Origin: Pseudoalteromonas viridis
GTDB taxonomy: Bacteria; Pseudomonadota; Gammaproteobacteria; Enterobacterales; Alteromonadaceae
Reading direction: 5' to 3'
Assembly: GCF_017742995.1 (NCBI RefSeq)
Contig: NZ_CP072425.1
Location: 3,410,001-3,474,000 of the forward strand
Length of the DNA: 64,000 bases
Shown piece after piece: positions 19,217-29,391 of this stretch. A program made the position numbers and the translations under genes. The notes beneath the pieces were generated by a model. The model searched no databases, was not told the origin of the DNA, and worked only from the letters and a program-made list of their open reading frames with translations. Position 1 is the first letter of the stretch, and each line of letters opens with the position of its first letter.

Positions 19217-21870
19217 TAATTCGCTCCACCTTTGGGCACCAGCACTTCTCTGGCACCATTGTGCCCGGGCGCACTAACAACGCCGGACATTTCCATTTGT
19301 TCGACCAGACGAGCGGCACGGTTATAACCCACGCGTAACTTACGCTGAACACTTGAGACCGACACCTTGCCAGTTTCAATCACAAATGCCACCGCTTCAT
19401 CGTAGAGCGGATCAGACTCCTCGTCTTCACCCTCGCTTGTCTCGCCTGGCAGTAAAATATCTTCTGTGGCCTCACCACATAAGATGTCTTCGATATAGTT
19501 CGGTTTACCCCGCGCTTTCCAGTCGCTCACCACGGCATGCACTTCATGGTCGTCGACAAATGCGCCATGCACACGAATTGGGACGCTGGTGCCTGGTGGC
19601 AGATACAACATATCACCCATACCCAGCAGGTTTTCAGCGCCCTGCTGGTCCAAAATTGTGCGCGAGTCGATTTTACTCGATACCTGGAACGCCATCCGGG
19701 TTGGGATGTTGGCTTTGATCAAACCCGTGATCACATCAACAGAAGGACGCTGGGTTGCCAGTACCAGGTGAATACCGGCAGCACGCGCTTTTTGTGCGAT
19801 CCGAGCGATTAACTCTTCCACTTTTTTACCGACAATCATCATCATGTCAGCGAATTCGTCAATCACCACCACAATACTTGGCAGCTTGTCGAGCTCCTGT
19901 GGCTCATCCGCCATGCCATCCGTATCCTTAAACAGCGGATCCAGAATTGGGTGGCCGGCTTCTTTGGCATCCAGTATCTTCTGATTATACCCTTTGAGGT
20001 TACGTACCCCCAGAGCCGACATCAGCTTATAACGGCGCTCCATTTCGCCTACGCACCAGCGCAGCGCATTGGCCGCTTCTTTCATGTCGGTCACCACCTC
20101 GCATAACAAGTGTGGAATACCTTCATACACCGACAGCTCAAGCATTTTCGGGTCAATCATGATCATCCGCACATCTTCTGGCGGCGACTTGTATAGCAAG
20201 CTTAATATCATCACATTAACGCCCACTGACTTACCTGAACCGGTTGTACCTGCCACCAGCAGGTGCGGCATTTTAGCCAAGTCGGCCACCACAGGCTGAC
20301 CCGCGATGTCTTTACCCAGTACCATAGTCAAGGGTGATGGATTCTGCTCAAACTTAGGGGCGTTGATCACTTCGGATAACCGCACTATTTCACGGTTCTT
20401 GTTGGGCAGCTCAAGGCCCACGTATGTTTTACCCGGGATCACTTCCACTACACGCACGCTGACCGCAGACAACGAACGTGCCAGGTCTTTTGCCAGGCCT
20501 GTGATTTTTGCAACTTTAATACCCGGTGCCAGATCCAATTCAAAACGGGTAACAACTGGGCCGGGATAAACTCCCATCACTTTTGCCTGAATATTGAAAT
20601 CCAGCAGCTTAGCTTCAACCAGACGAGACACGGCTTCAAGCTCTTCTTCCGAAATTGGGTTTTTCGCTTTATCGGGCCTGTCGAGTAAATCAAGGGACGG
20701 CAATGGATCTTTCGGCGGCTCGGCTTCGAGCAAAGCCTCGAACTGCTCTTTAGCAGTCGGTGGCGGCTGATAACCCGATGCCGGTTTTTCTTTGGGTTTT
20801 AAAGGTCTTGCTGGCGACACCACTTTAGTCTCGGCGGGCGCCGGCGTATCGTCCAATGCGTTTAGTGCCGCAACCGTATCAAAGGCTTCATCATCAACCG
20901 CAGAGAAATTAATTTCCTGCTCTAAAATATCGTCCAGCTCATCAAAAACACTCGGCGCGACGGCAATGTCGTCGCTATCAAGCGTTGCCTTTTCGCCCTC
21001 TTCGGCGTGATTTACCACAGGCTCGCTCTGAGCGTCTGATTTAGCGCCAAATAATCTGTCTTTGAGCTTCTTAGGTTTACTCTTTTCAAGTTCTGCGGGT
21101 TCGTCTTGTGGCTCCCCAACTGACTCCGTACTCTGTGCTGTATTTTCTATTGCAGGCATGCTCGGGGAGTCTTCAGCTAGCTGCTCTTCGGGTTTACTCA
21201 GAGCCGCTGCGACGCTCGGGGTAGTCTCTGCTATCGCTTGTGGTTCATCTACTTCCTCTGAAGCGATAACCGACGAACTTTCTGTGCGCTGCTTAAGCTT
21301 AGCAAAGCACCACTTACAAAACGCCACCACCTTTTCGCCGATATAGTCAACAAACTCAACCCAGGAAACGCCAGTTAACAGCGTTAAACCAGCAAAGAAG
21401 AAACACAACAATAAAATGGTGGTGCCGGTAAAGTTAAACGCAGGCATCATGGCACTGGCGACCACATCCCCCACTACCCCACCGGAGGAAAAATTGTAAA
21501 TATCATCAAAGTTAATGCTGCTGATAGCGCTGGCAGAGGTAATAAACAAAGTACCGCCGATGAGCCTTAACCCCAATGTGGTATAATCGAGCTGCAATAA
21601 TTTGTGTGGTTTTTTAAACAATAAGTAGCCGAATAGCTGAATAAACGCTGGCACCAAAAAGGCCAGCCAACCAAAACTGAGCAGCAGAATATCGGCAACC
21701 CAGGCACCGGCAGCGCCAGTGATGTTATTGACCTTGATAAATTCGCCCGTTTGCGTCCAGGCGGGATCGGCCGGATCAAAGCTGATGAGTGCGCACAGCG
21801 TAAAAATTGCCGCCGCCGTACTGATGATCAGGCCAGTCTCCAGCAGGCGCTGAATACCATTTAAGCGCAT
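19216..21870 (-). CDS. ftsK: DNA translocase FtsK
   Basis: FtsK pumps chromosome DNA at the division septum and activates XerCD at dif. It has 884 aa. An N-terminal membrane domain with four or five helices (about 10-185) is followed by a low-complexity acidic/proline linker (about 195-380), shorter than in E. coli (1329 aa in total). The motor has Walker [13 protein letters not shown] and Walker [13 protein letters not shown]. The C-terminal gamma winged helix ([30 protein letters not shown]) recognises KOPS. It is the first gene of the ftsK-lolA-rarA-crcB-serS run. Confidence 0.97.
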   Translation of the reverse strand: MRLNGIQRLLETGLIISTAAAIFTLCALISFDPADPAWTQTGEFIKVNNITGAAGAWVADILLLSFGWLAFLVPAFIQLFGYLLFKKPHKLLQLDYTTLGLRLIGGTLFITSASAISSINFDDIYNFSSGGVVGDVVASAMMPAFNFTGTTILLLCFFFAGLTLLTGVSWVEFVDYIGEKVVAFCKWCFAKLKQRTESSSVIASEEVDEPQAIAETTPSVAAALSKPEEQLAEDSPSMPAIENTAQSTESVGEPQDEPAELEKSKPKKLKDRLFGAKSDAQSEPVVNHAEEGEKATLDSDDIAVAPSVFDELDDILEQEINFSAVDDEAFDTVAALNALDDTPAPAETKVVSPARPLKPKEKPASGYQPPPTAKEQFEALLEAEPPKDPLPSLDLLDRPDKAKNPISEEELEAVSRLVEAKLLDFNIQAKVMGVYPGPVVTRFELDLAPGIKVAKITGLAKDLARSLSAVSVRVVEVIPGKTYVGLELPNKNREIVRLSEVINAPKFEQNPSPLTMVLGKDIAGQPVVADLAKMPHLLVAGTTGSGKSVGVNVMILSLLYKSPPEDVRMIMIDPKMLELSVYEGIPHLLCEVVTDMKEAANALRWCVGEMERRYKLMSALGVRNLKGYNQKILDAKEAGHPILDPLFKDTDGMADEPQELDKLPSIVVVIDEFADMMMIVGKKVEELIARIAQKARAAGIHLVLATQRPSVDVITGLIKANIPTRMAFQVSSKIDSRTILDQQGAENLLGMGDMLYLPPGTSVPIRVHGAFVDDHEVHAVVSDWKARGKPNYIEDILCGEATEDILLPGETSEGEDEESDPLYDEAVAFVIETGKVSVSSVQRKLRVGYNRAARLVEQMEMSGVVSAPGHNGAREVLVPKGGAN

Positions 21871-21938
21871 TATGTAATACCTAAATACTGTTTAGTTAAT
21901 TCTAACATGACTTTTTGCACACCTTAGCAAGAATTTCC

Positions 21939-22418
21939 TTAGGGTGCACAAGGTTTTATCACTTCACCTTGCTCACCTTTTACTTCTTCCATAACAACAT
22001 AGGTACGACTTTCACTGATACTGGGCAGTTTTAATAATATCTCACCTAGTACGCCACGGTACTCAGACATATCCGTTACCCGGGTTTTTAATAGATAGTC
22101 GAAGTTACCGGATACCAGGTGACATTCAATAATCTCGTCGTGTTGCTTTACCGCCTGATTAAAGCGGTCAAAAACGTCGGGCGAATTTTTGTTGACCGTA
22201 ACTTCAACAAACACCAGCAGACCCTGACCCAGCTTTACCGGGTCTACCACGGCCTTATACCCTTTTATATATCCTTCACGCTCAAGCTTTTTGACCCGCT
22301 CCAGGCAAGGTGTCGCGCTGAGTCCAATCCTTCTGGCTAATTCTACATTAGAAATTCGTCCGTCTTTTTGCAGTTCAACTAAAATCTTTCTATCGGTTCT
22401 ATCTAACTGAGTATGCAT
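21939..22418 (-). CDS. lrp: leucine-responsive regulatory protein Lrp
   Basis: This global AsnC/Lrp-family regulator has 159 aa. The N-terminal winged HTH (LDRTDRKILVELQKDGRISNVELARRIGLSATPCLERVKKLEREGYIKGY) and the C-terminal RAM effector domain (VFVEVTVNKNSPDVFDRF..., VRDMSEY-like TDMSEYRGVL) are collinear with E. coli Lrp. It is divergent from ald, and Lrp-family proteins often control alanine dehydrogenase; local regulation across the 140-bp gap is plausible. The window order ftsK-lrp-ald is typical of marine gammaproteobacteria. Confidence 0.95.
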   Translation of the reverse strand: MHTQLDRTDRKILVELQKDGRISNVELARRIGLSATPCLERVKKLEREGYIKGYKAVVDPVKLGQGLLVFVEVTVNKNSPDVFDRFNQAVKQHDEIIECHLVSGNFDYLLKTRVTDMSEYRGVLGEILLKLPSISESRTYVVMEEVKGEQGEVIKPCAP

Positions 22419-22486
22419 GATCAGTTTTTTATCCTGAATATTTACTTAATACAGTGTTAATAACTACTGAGTATATCAAAAAAGGT

Positions 22487-22515
22487 AGGACATACTAGCA
22501 AACCATATCTATAAT
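22487..22515 (+). promoter_or_regulatory. ald promoter
   Basis: AGGACA (22487-22492) and a perfect TATAAT (22510-22515) have a 17-nt spacer and lie about 42 nt upstream of the ald start. This is a good sigma-70 promoter, in the divergent region shared with lrp. Confidence 0.65.
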
Positions 22516-22557
22516 GGTCGAAAATTTTTACCCCGTTCTTAATTGAGGCGAATTGTT

Positions 22558-23679
22558 ATGATTATTGGTGTACCTAAAGAAATAAAAAACCACGAGTACC
22601 GTGTTGGTATGGTTCCAGCAAGTGTTCGTGAGCTGATTAATCACGGCCACCAGGTAATAGTAGAAACAAATGCCGGTATCGGTATCGGTTTCACAGATGA
22701 AGACTACATTCAGGTAGGTGCTGAGATCCGTGACACGGCAGCACAGGTTTTTGAAGAAGCAGACATGATCGTTAAAGTGAAAGAGCCTCAGGCTGTTGAG
22801 CGTGCGATGCTTCGTGAAGATCAAATCCTGTTCACTTACCTGCACCTGGCACCTGATCTGCCTCAAACAGAAGACCTGGTTAAGAGCGGCGCAATCTGTA
22901 TTGCATACGAAACAGTGACTGACGCACGTGGCGGTCTACCTCTGCTTGCACCTATGTCAGAAGTGGCTGGCCGTATGTCTATTCAGGCTGGTGCTCAGGC
23001 GCTTGAAAAGTCTCGTGAAGGTCGAGGCATGCTGCTTGGCGGCGTACCAGGCGTAGAGCCTGCTAAAGTGGTTGTTATCGGTGGTGGTATGGTTGGCCGT
23101 AACGCTGCACAAATGGCGGTTGGTCTGGGTGCTGACGTTACTATCCTTGACCGTAACATCGACGTTCTGCGCAGCCTGAACGCTCAGTTCGGTAGCCAGG
23201 CAAAAGTGATCTACTCAACTGCTGATGCGCTTGAGAAGCACGTACTGGAAGCTGATCTGGTTATCGGTGGTGTACTTATCCCAGGTGCTGCTGCGCCTAA
23301 GCTGGTTACTGCGGATCACATCAAAGCAATGAAGCCAGGCGCTGCCATTGTTGACGTTGCTATCGACCAGGGTGGTTGTATCGCCACTTCTAAAGCAACT
23401 ACACACGCAGAGCCAACTTACATTGTTGACGACGTAGTTCACTACTGTGTTGCTAACATGCCAGGTGCTGTACCTCGTACTTCTACATTCGCACTGAACA
23501 ATGCAACTCTGCCTTACATCATCAAGCTTGCAAACCTGGGTTACAAAGAAGCCCTGCTTGCTGATCAGCACTTCCTGAATGGTCTGAATGTAATGAAAGG
23601 TCAGATCACCTGTAAAGAAGTTGCTGAAGGTTTCAACATGGAATATGTTGACGCACGCTCAGCGCTTGCTAACGTATAA
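22558..23679 (+). CDS. ald: alanine dehydrogenase Ald
   Basis: Ald catalyses reversible oxidative deamination of L-alanine to pyruvate and ammonium with NAD+. It has 373 aa. Start ATG 22558 gives the family N-terminus [20 protein letters not shown]; an upstream in-frame start at 22543 is not supported. The substrate and NAD-binding residues are visible: K in VKVKEPQ, H in YLHLAPD, the nucleotide fold [22 protein letters not shown], and D in VDVAIDQGG. The codon bias looks strong, suggesting high expression. A textbook terminator follows. Confidence 0.97.
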   Translation: MIIGVPKEIKNHEYRVGMVPASVRELINHGHQVIVETNAGIGIGFTDEDYIQVGAEIRDTAAQVFEEADMIVKVKEPQAVERAMLREDQILFTYLHLAPDLPQTEDLVKSGAICIAYETVTDARGGLPLLAPMSEVAGRMSIQAGAQALEKSREGRGMLLGGVPGVEPAKVVVIGGGMVGRNAAQMAVGLGADVTILDRNIDVLRSLNAQFGSQAKVIYSTADALEKHVLEADLVIGGVLIPGAAAPKLVTADHIKAMKPGAAIVDVAIDQGGCIATSKATTHAEPTYIVDDVVHYCVANMPGAVPRTSTFALNNATLPYIIKLANLGYKEALLADQHFLNGLNVMKGQITCKEVAEGFNMEYVDARSALANV

Positions 23680-23698
23680 TAGATACGTACAGCATTTC

Positions 23699-23726
23699 AA
23701 AAGCCCCGCTCAAGCGGGGCTTTTTG
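23699..23726 (+). terminator. intrinsic terminator after ald
   Basis: AAGCCCCGCT and AGCGGGGCTT form a perfect hairpin with a short loop, followed by a T tract. Confidence 0.9.
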
Positions 23727-23815
23727 CTTTTTACAGCGTCCTGAAGCAGAGAGTTGCCTGCACCGTAGATTATTGACTATCTTTTTATAATAGTCAGTTG
23801 TACAGGTAGTGTTGC

Positions 23816-24643
23816 ATGGCCATTTCCCTCACACAGCAAGAAAAACTCATTTTAAAAACGGTCAACATCCCTCCGCGCCCTCAGGCGTTATTGCAATTCT
23901 CGGAAGAAGCGAAACAACCTGAGCCCAACATCACAAAAATCTCCGACATACTGCAAAGCGATGTGGCGATCAGTGCGGCCATTTTACAGGTAGTGAATTC
24001 TGCTGCGTTCAGACGTTCACGCGAAATCGACTCCATCGAGCAGGCTGTGATGATACTCGGCCTGAAGCGCCTCATTCCCCTGGTGAAAGCCGTCGCTTTA
24101 AAGTCATCCGTTGACTTACCACCAGCGCTCAGCGACTTTTGGGAAACCCAGTCTGAGATAGGACAGCATGCATCCGTCATCTGCAATCGCCTTAACCGCC
24201 CTGCGCTTGCTAACCACGCTTACATGCTTGGATTGTTTCATGGCGTAGGCATTCCGATTTTATGCCAGCACTTTGACGATTATCAGAGCGTTCTGGATAA
24301 AGCACAAACCGATGGCTGGACTGAGGCCAGTCAGTTTGAGTTCGCACAATATCATACCAGCCATGGCACCATAGGCGCGTTACTGGCGCAGCAATGGCGA
24401 CTGCCAAAAATAGTCATTAATGTGATTTATTATCAGCACGATGTCGATGGCATTCTCACTTCTGGAGAGCTGGATAGCCTTGGGAACGATTTACTGTCTA
24501 TTTTAAAAATTGCCCGCCATAAAACCTATTTATCGACCAACCCGGTAAGCGAGCAAAACCCCGAGTGGCAGGTGATCAAAGATGATGTGATGGATTATCT
24601 GGAAATGTCCGATGAAGAGCTGGATGAACTCTGGGGTGAATAA
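23816..24643 (+). CDS. HDOD-domain protein
   Basis: The protein has 275 aa. An HDOD domain spans about residues 15-215: IPPRPQALLQFSEEAKQPEPNITKISDILQSDVAISAAILQVVNSAAF, then IEQAVMILGLKRLIPLVKAVAL. HDOD proteins are HD-related but usually lack phosphohydrolase activity and act in signalling, c-di-GMP or chemotaxis pathways. The conserved HD pair is degenerate (YMLGLFHGVGIPIL). A C-terminal acidic tail (DYLEMSDEELDELWGE) is notable. It lies 90 nt upstream of a chemoreceptor gene on the same strand. Confidence 0.85.
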   Translation: MAISLTQQEKLILKTVNIPPRPQALLQFSEEAKQPEPNITKISDILQSDVAISAAILQVVNSAAFRRSREIDSIEQAVMILGLKRLIPLVKAVALKSSVDLPPALSDFWETQSEIGQHASVICNRLNRPALANHAYMLGLFHGVGIPILCQHFDDYQSVLDKAQTDGWTEASQFEFAQYHTSHGTIGALLAQQWRLPKIVINVIYYQHDVDGILTSGELDSLGNDLLSILKIARHKTYLSTNPVSEQNPEWQVIKDDVMDYLEMSDEELDELWGE

Positions 24644-24733
24644 ACCCGCTACTGGCTATTTAAATACCTAAATAATTGAAAGTTTCCGTCAATGATTTAC
24701 CTTTATAGAGGGAAGCAGTTAGGAGATATGCCT

Positions 24734-26602
24734 GTGAAGTTCAAATTTAAGGTAATAGCCGTTTCAGCCTCAGTGCTCTTTCTGGCCCTGTTACTACTAT
24801 CACTCAAACAGTATTTTTTACTGAAAGATAATCTACAACAACAAGTCAATGATAGTGTGGGAGAAATCATTCAGGGGATCAGTAATACTGTGACCTCGCA
24901 AATGCAAGGTGCCATTGATTTGGCAGTCCTGACCACAGGCCTTGTTGAACAAAGCGACACCTTGCAGGAGGCTCTGCCACTGATCTCACAGCCTAAGCTT
25001 AAAGAAACATTTTTACTGATAGGCTACGGCGAAGACGCCACAGGCAAGTATGTGGCCAGTGACCCTGGCTGGGATCCGGGCCCAACCTGGGATCCACGAG
25101 TGCGCCCCTGGTTTGCTGGTGCCAAGCAGGCAAATCAGCTCATTGTAACCGCGCCCTATGCCGACTCTGTTACTAAAGAAATAGTGGTGTCGGTGGGTAC
25201 GCCTGTGAAAAAAGCCGGCCGCTTCCATGGCGCCATCTTTTTTGATGTCAGTCTGGCCAAGCTCGGTAATATGATCAACTCGTTCGAGCTTTTCGATTCC
25301 GGCTTTGCTTTTATGGTCAGTAAGGACGGTACCATTATCTCCCATCCCAACACAGAGCTTAATGGCCAGCAGGCAAGCGAATTTTTAGGTCGTACCCAGG
25401 TTTCACAAACCGTGCAGGAAGTGGAAATGAACAACCGCACCTATCTGGTCACCTTTAAAGGTGTGGATGGACTGGACTGGTATGTTGGTGTGGCATTGGA
25501 AAAAGACAAGGTGTTTAGCGCGGTCGACACTATGGCGCAGGACGCGACTTTGTTCTCGATTATCGCTGTTATCGCAGCGGTGGTTGTACTCTCTTTGGTA
25601 ATTAATTTACTACTAAAGCCACTCGAGGACATTAATCTTGCTATGGCGAATATCGCGCAGGGCCATGCCGATTTGACCGTGCGCCTTGAGGCCTCCAGCG
25701 AGCCGGAGTTTGCCTCACTGGCAGAAAACTTTAATCGCTTTACCTCGCGCCTGCAAAATCTGATCGCAGACATTCAGCAGCTTGGCCACGAAGTGTTAGA
25801 GGATGCCCGTCAAACCTCAACCGGTGCAAACCAGGCAACCATGGCCATTGAGCAACAACTGAATGCCCTTAATACCCTGACAACCGCGACAAGCAATATG
25901 TCGAGCACAGAGCAGCAAGTGGCCGATACAGCGCAGCAAGCTGCGGACGCCATACAAAATACCGACAACCTTGCCAGTAATGGCGAAACCATAGTGGCCG
26001 AGTCGACCGACGCCATCACTGAGCTGTCGTTGCAAATCAAGCGAGCGGTCGATGTGGTGGCCGAGCTGGAAGTATCTTCTTCGGGCATTGAGCAGATCTT
26101 ATCTGTGATCAATGGCATTGCCGAGCAAACTAACCTGCTGGCCCTTAACGCTGCCATTGAGGCCGCCCGTGCTGGCGAGTCAGGTCGCGGCTTTGCCGTT
26201 GTGGCAGATGAGGTGAGAACCCTGGCGCAACGTACTCAGGAAGCCACCACCGAAATCAAAGCCATGATTGACCAATTACAAAGCGGCGCGCAAAGTGCCG
26301 TTGGGGTGATGAATCAGAGCCAGAGTATTGTGGAAAAGTCGGTCAGCAAAGCCAACGATACCCGCGACGCGCTGGAGTCTATCCGCCAGTCTATCGCCAG
26401 TATTGTGGATCTAAATGTCAACATTGCCGATATGATCAGTGAACAAAAGCATGTGGTAGAAGAGGTGAATAATAACGCTTCGCAAATTCGCAACCTGTCG
26501 GACACCGTATTTGATGAAGCCAAGGCCGTTGATCACACCATGCAGTCTCAGGTAGAGAAAATTGCCAAGCAGGAAAATATGTTAGAACAGTTCAGAGTCT
26601 AA
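24734..26602 (+). CDS. methyl-accepting chemotaxis protein with dCache-like sensor
   Basis: This chemoreceptor is about 622 aa. I place the start at GTG 24734 because TTAGGAG lies 8 nt upstream; the ATG at 24728 has the same SD only 2 nt away, and the start at 24692 has none. It has a TM helix ([18 protein letters not shown]), a periplasmic dCache-like domain (about 35-270, with [18 protein letters not shown] and [11 protein letters not shown]), a second TM helix, HAMP, and the signalling hairpin tip with [20 protein letters not shown]. It signals through CheW/CheA; the ligand is unknown. No C-terminal CheR pentapeptide is evident. Confidence 0.9.
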   Translation: MKFKFKVIAVSASVLFLALLLLSLKQYFLLKDNLQQQVNDSVGEIIQGISNTVTSQMQGAIDLAVLTTGLVEQSDTLQEALPLISQPKLKETFLLIGYGEDATGKYVASDPGWDPGPTWDPRVRPWFAGAKQANQLIVTAPYADSVTKEIVVSVGTPVKKAGRFHGAIFFDVSLAKLGNMINSFELFDSGFAFMVSKDGTIISHPNTELNGQQASEFLGRTQVSQTVQEVEMNNRTYLVTFKGVDGLDWYVGVALEKDKVFSAVDTMAQDATLFSIIAVIAAVVVLSLVINLLLKPLEDINLAMANIAQGHADLTVRLEASSEPEFASLAENFNRFTSRLQNLIADIQQLGHEVLEDARQTSTGANQATMAIEQQLNALNTLTTATSNMSSTEQQVADTAQQAADAIQNTDNLASNGETIVAESTDAITELSLQIKRAVDVVAELEVSSSGIEQILSVINGIAEQTNLLALNAAIEAARAGESGRGFAVVADEVRTLAQRTQEATTEIKAMIDQLQSGAQSAVGVMNQSQSIVEKSVSKANDTRDALESIRQSIASIVDLNVNIADMISEQKHVVEEVNNNASQIRNLSDTVFDEAKAVDHTMQSQVEKIAKQENMLEQFRV

Positions 26603-26617
26603 TTTTGCCACAGCATA

Positions 26618-26650
26618 ATACTAGCGAGTGCGGTTAAAACTCGCTAGTAT
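26618..26650. repeat. perfect 12-bp stem-loop directly before a start codon
   Basis: ATACTAGCGAGT (26618-26629) and ACTCGCTAGTAT (26639-26650) are exact inverted repeats with a 9-nt loop. It follows the chemoreceptor stop by 16 nt and ends at the base before ATG 26651. No T tract follows. It may terminate or protect the upstream mRNA, or control translation of the next gene. Confidence 0.8.
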
Positions 26651-27280
26651 ATGGATATAAAGACAGTATCAGTATCATTTCGGCATATGCATAGCGACCT
26701 TAAAGAGACATTCGAGCAATATTTCCAGATTGCTGAATCAAACCAAATCAATTTGTACCCGGTAGATGCCAACATGGTACCAAAAAGCCAGGCACAGCTG
26801 GAGGCAGCCATTCCACCGCTGTTCAGGCTGGCAAATGAAATCAATGAGCTGGACTTAAATGCGCTGCGGCCACTGCGCAACCTGGGCGATGTAGCAAGTG
26901 ACCTGGCCGCCTACCTGCAAGCTCAGTCGCGTAAAATTGATCTCATCATGAGTCATATTCTGGCCACAGAGCAACCTGAAGACGAGCTGCTAAGATGCGA
27001 CAGCTACGGCGGTGGCGGCATTACCGCAACACTTGAGCAGGACTATGAGATAGGTCAGGATTTCAGAACCAAGGTTTTCTTGCAGCACGAAGCCAGCGCC
27101 ATATTCTGTTATGCGCAGGTCATAGACAAAGAAACCGTGGACTCGGGCTTTCGCTATACCCTGGCTTTTACTCAGATCCGCGATAACGATCAGGAACTGC
27201 TGGTGCGAGCCAGTTTACACGCCCAAACCCGGCAGCTAAAAAAGCGTCAGTCGCCTGACGAAAACGAACAAAATAGCTGA
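26651..27280 (+). CDS. uncharacterised protein with PilZ-like C-terminal domain
   Basis: The protein has 209 aa. The N-terminal ~120 residues are helical and charged. The C-terminal ~90 residues (SYGGGGITATLEQDYEIGQDFRTKVFLQH..., FCYAQVIDKETVDSGFRYTLAFTQIRDNDQELL) resemble the beta-barrel of PilZ c-di-GMP receptors, but the defining R-x-x-x-R and D/N-x-S-x-x-G motifs are weak (only SYGGGG aligns). It could be a divergent PilZ. Start ATG 26651 has no Shine-Dalgarno and abuts a hairpin; ATG 26687 is an alternative. It precedes aguA by about 55 nt. Confidence 0.65.
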   Translation: MDIKTVSVSFRHMHSDLKETFEQYFQIAESNQINLYPVDANMVPKSQAQLEAAIPPLFRLANEINELDLNALRPLRNLGDVASDLAAYLQAQSRKIDLIMSHILATEQPEDELLRCDSYGGGGITATLEQDYEIGQDFRTKVFLQHEASAIFCYAQVIDKETVDSGFRYTLAFTQIRDNDQELLVRASLHAQTRQLKKRQSPDENEQNS

Positions 27281-27334
27281 CAGCCAAGCTATCAGTGCTA
27301 AACTAGTCGTCTACTAATTTTGATTGATAACACC

Positions 27335-28378
27335 ATGAGTTTTACACTTTTACCTGAGTGGGCGCCGCAAGATGCGGTCATGCTCACCTGGCCACATCAA
27401 GATACCGACTGGGCAGATATTTTACCCCAGGTTGAACCCGTTTATATCGCCTTATGTCAGCACATCTCTCAGGTTGAGAAAGTGGTTATTGTGGCGCACA
27501 ACAGCGAGCTCAGAGCACACATTACTGAAGCGCTGATTGCAGCCGACGTCGACATGACGCAAATTGTGTTCGTGGATGCGCCCTGCAATGACACCTGGGC
27601 CCGCGATCATGGTCCACTCACTACGCGCGATGCATCGGGTCAGCTGTCTGTAAAAGACTTCACCTTCAATGGCTGGGGCAATAAGTTTGCCGCCGAGCTG
27701 GATAATCAAATTAACGCGCAGCTTCAGGCTCAAGTCATCAACCCTGCAAACCACTATGAGCGCATCGAGCTGGTACTTGAAGGCGGCGGTATTGAAATTG
27801 ACGAAGCAGGGACTCTGTTAACCACCTCTGAATGTTTGCTCAATCCAAACCGTAATCCGCACCTAAGCAAAACCGAGCTTGAGCAGGAGCTGAGTAACGC
27901 ACTGGGTGCAAAACAGTTTCTGTGGGTAGACCACGGGTTTTTGGCAGGGGACGATACCGACAGCCATATTGATACGCTGGTGCGCTTTGCCCCCAATGAT
28001 ACTTTGGTGTATATCAGCTGTGATGACCCGCAGGATGAGCATTATGCGGCTCTGAGCGCCATGGAAATACAACTTAAGTCGTTCCGTACCCCGCAAGGAA
28101 AACCTTACAACCTGGTTGCCCTGCCCTGGCCCAAAGCGGTCTTTAACGATGAAGGCGACCGTTTACCGGCCACCTATGCAAATTATCTGATCATCAATGA
28201 CACCGTTTTGATGCCGCTATATGGCGATGACAAAGATGCCCAAGCGCTGACTCAATTGCAAAGCGCTCACCCGGAACGTACCGTGATTGGCATTGACTGC
28301 CTGCCTATTATTCATCAGTTTGGCAGCCTGCACTGTATTACGATGCAGCTACCCGCCGGATTTTTAAAACAGGACTAA
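27335..28378 (+). CDS. aguA: agmatine deiminase AguA
   Basis: AguA converts agmatine to N-carbamoylputrescine plus ammonia (guanidino-modifying superfamily). It has 347 aa. ATG 27335 is chosen over an upstream TTG at 27320. The active-site landmarks are present: DAPCNDTWARDHGPL, LEGGGIEID, DTDSHIDTLVRF and the nucleophile Cys near the end in FGSLHCITMQLP. It is followed 6 nt later by aguB, forming the two-step putrescine pathway. Confidence 0.96.
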   Translation: MSFTLLPEWAPQDAVMLTWPHQDTDWADILPQVEPVYIALCQHISQVEKVVIVAHNSELRAHITEALIAADVDMTQIVFVDAPCNDTWARDHGPLTTRDASGQLSVKDFTFNGWGNKFAAELDNQINAQLQAQVINPANHYERIELVLEGGGIEIDEAGTLLTTSECLLNPNRNPHLSKTELEQELSNALGAKQFLWVDHGFLAGDDTDSHIDTLVRFAPNDTLVYISCDDPQDEHYAALSAMEIQLKSFRTPQGKPYNLVALPWPKAVFNDEGDRLPATYANYLIINDTVLMPLYGDDKDAQALTQLQSAHPERTVIGIDCLPIIHQFGSLHCITMQLPAGFLKQD

Positions 28379-28384
28379 ATTTTA

Positions 28385-29275
28385 ATGAGCAACAACACGT
28401 TAAAAGTCGCACTGGTTCAGCACAGCAATAGTGCAGATCTACAAAACAACCTGGACAAGTCCATTGCGGGGATCCGCGATGCGGCGGCCCAGGGCGCTAA
28501 ACTTGTGGTATTGCAGGAGCTTCATCGCAGCCTGTATTTTTGCCAGACCGAAGACACCGACCTTTTTGACCTGGCAGAAACCATTCCAGGCCCAAGCACA
28601 GACCTATTTTGCCAGCTTGCCAAAGAGCTGAACCTGGTGATCGTTGCCTCGCTTTTCGAAAAACGCGCAACCGGCCTATATCACAACACGGCGGTCGTGT
28701 TTGAAGCCGACGGCAGCATTGCCGGTAAATATCGTAAAATGCACATTCCCGACGACCCGGGCTTTTATGAAAAGTTCTACTTTACACCGGGCGATATGGG
28801 CTTTACCCCAATTCAAACCTCAGTCGGTAAACTGGGTGTACTGGTATGCTGGGACCAATGGTTCCCCGAAGGCGCACGCTTAATGGCGATGGCAGGTGCT
28901 GACATGTTGATCTACCCCACCGCCATTGGCTGGGATCCGCGCGATGATAAAGACGAGCAAATTCGTCAGCGCGATGCCTGGATGATCGCACAGCGCGCCC
29001 ACGCCGTATCTAATGGTTGTCCAGTATTAAGTGTCAACCGCGTTGGCCACGAAGCCGACCCTAGCGCCCAAAGCGAGGGGATCCAGTTCTGGGGTAACTC
29101 TTTTGTTGCCGGGCCTCAGGGTGAACTACTGGCACACGCCAGCGAATCTGAAGAGCAGCTCCTGGTGGTCGAATTAGACCAGAGCCGCAGCGAGTCGGTG
29201 CGACGCATCTGGCCGTACCTGAGAGATCGTCGCATCGACCACTATCAGGATCTTTGCAAAATCTATCGGGACTAA
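28385..29275 (+). CDS. aguB: N-carbamoylputrescine amidase AguB
   Basis: This nitrilase-superfamily enzyme hydrolyses N-carbamoylputrescine to putrescine, CO2 and ammonia. It has 296 aa. The catalytic triad is visible: Glu in LVVLQELHRSLYF, Lys in GKYRKMHIPDDPGFYEKFYF, and Cys in LGVLVCWDQWFPEGARLMA. It is coupled to aguA, with a terminator 13 nt downstream. Confidence 0.96.
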   Translation: MSNNTLKVALVQHSNSADLQNNLDKSIAGIRDAAAQGAKLVVLQELHRSLYFCQTEDTDLFDLAETIPGPSTDLFCQLAKELNLVIVASLFEKRATGLYHNTAVVFEADGSIAGKYRKMHIPDDPGFYEKFYFTPGDMGFTPIQTSVGKLGVLVCWDQWFPEGARLMAMAGADMLIYPTAIGWDPRDDKDEQIRQRDAWMIAQRAHAVSNGCPVLSVNRVGHEADPSAQSEGIQFWGNSFVAGPQGELLAHASESEEQLLVVELDQSRSESVRRIWPYLRDRRIDHYQDLCKIYRD

Positions 29276-29287
29276 ACCATCCCATCA

Positions 29288-29321
29288 AACGGCCTAGACA
29301 TTTAGTCAGGCCGTTCTGTTT
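29288..29321 (+). terminator. terminator after aguB
   Basis: AACGGCCT (29288-29295) and AGGCCGTT (29308-29315) form the stem, followed by CTGTTTTA. The T tract is imperfect but placement is good. Confidence 0.7.
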
Positions 29322-29391
29322 TATCATCGCAAAAACGCATTGAATAAAACACAGTGTAATAAAAACAACGAGCAGTAACAGGAGTATATGA

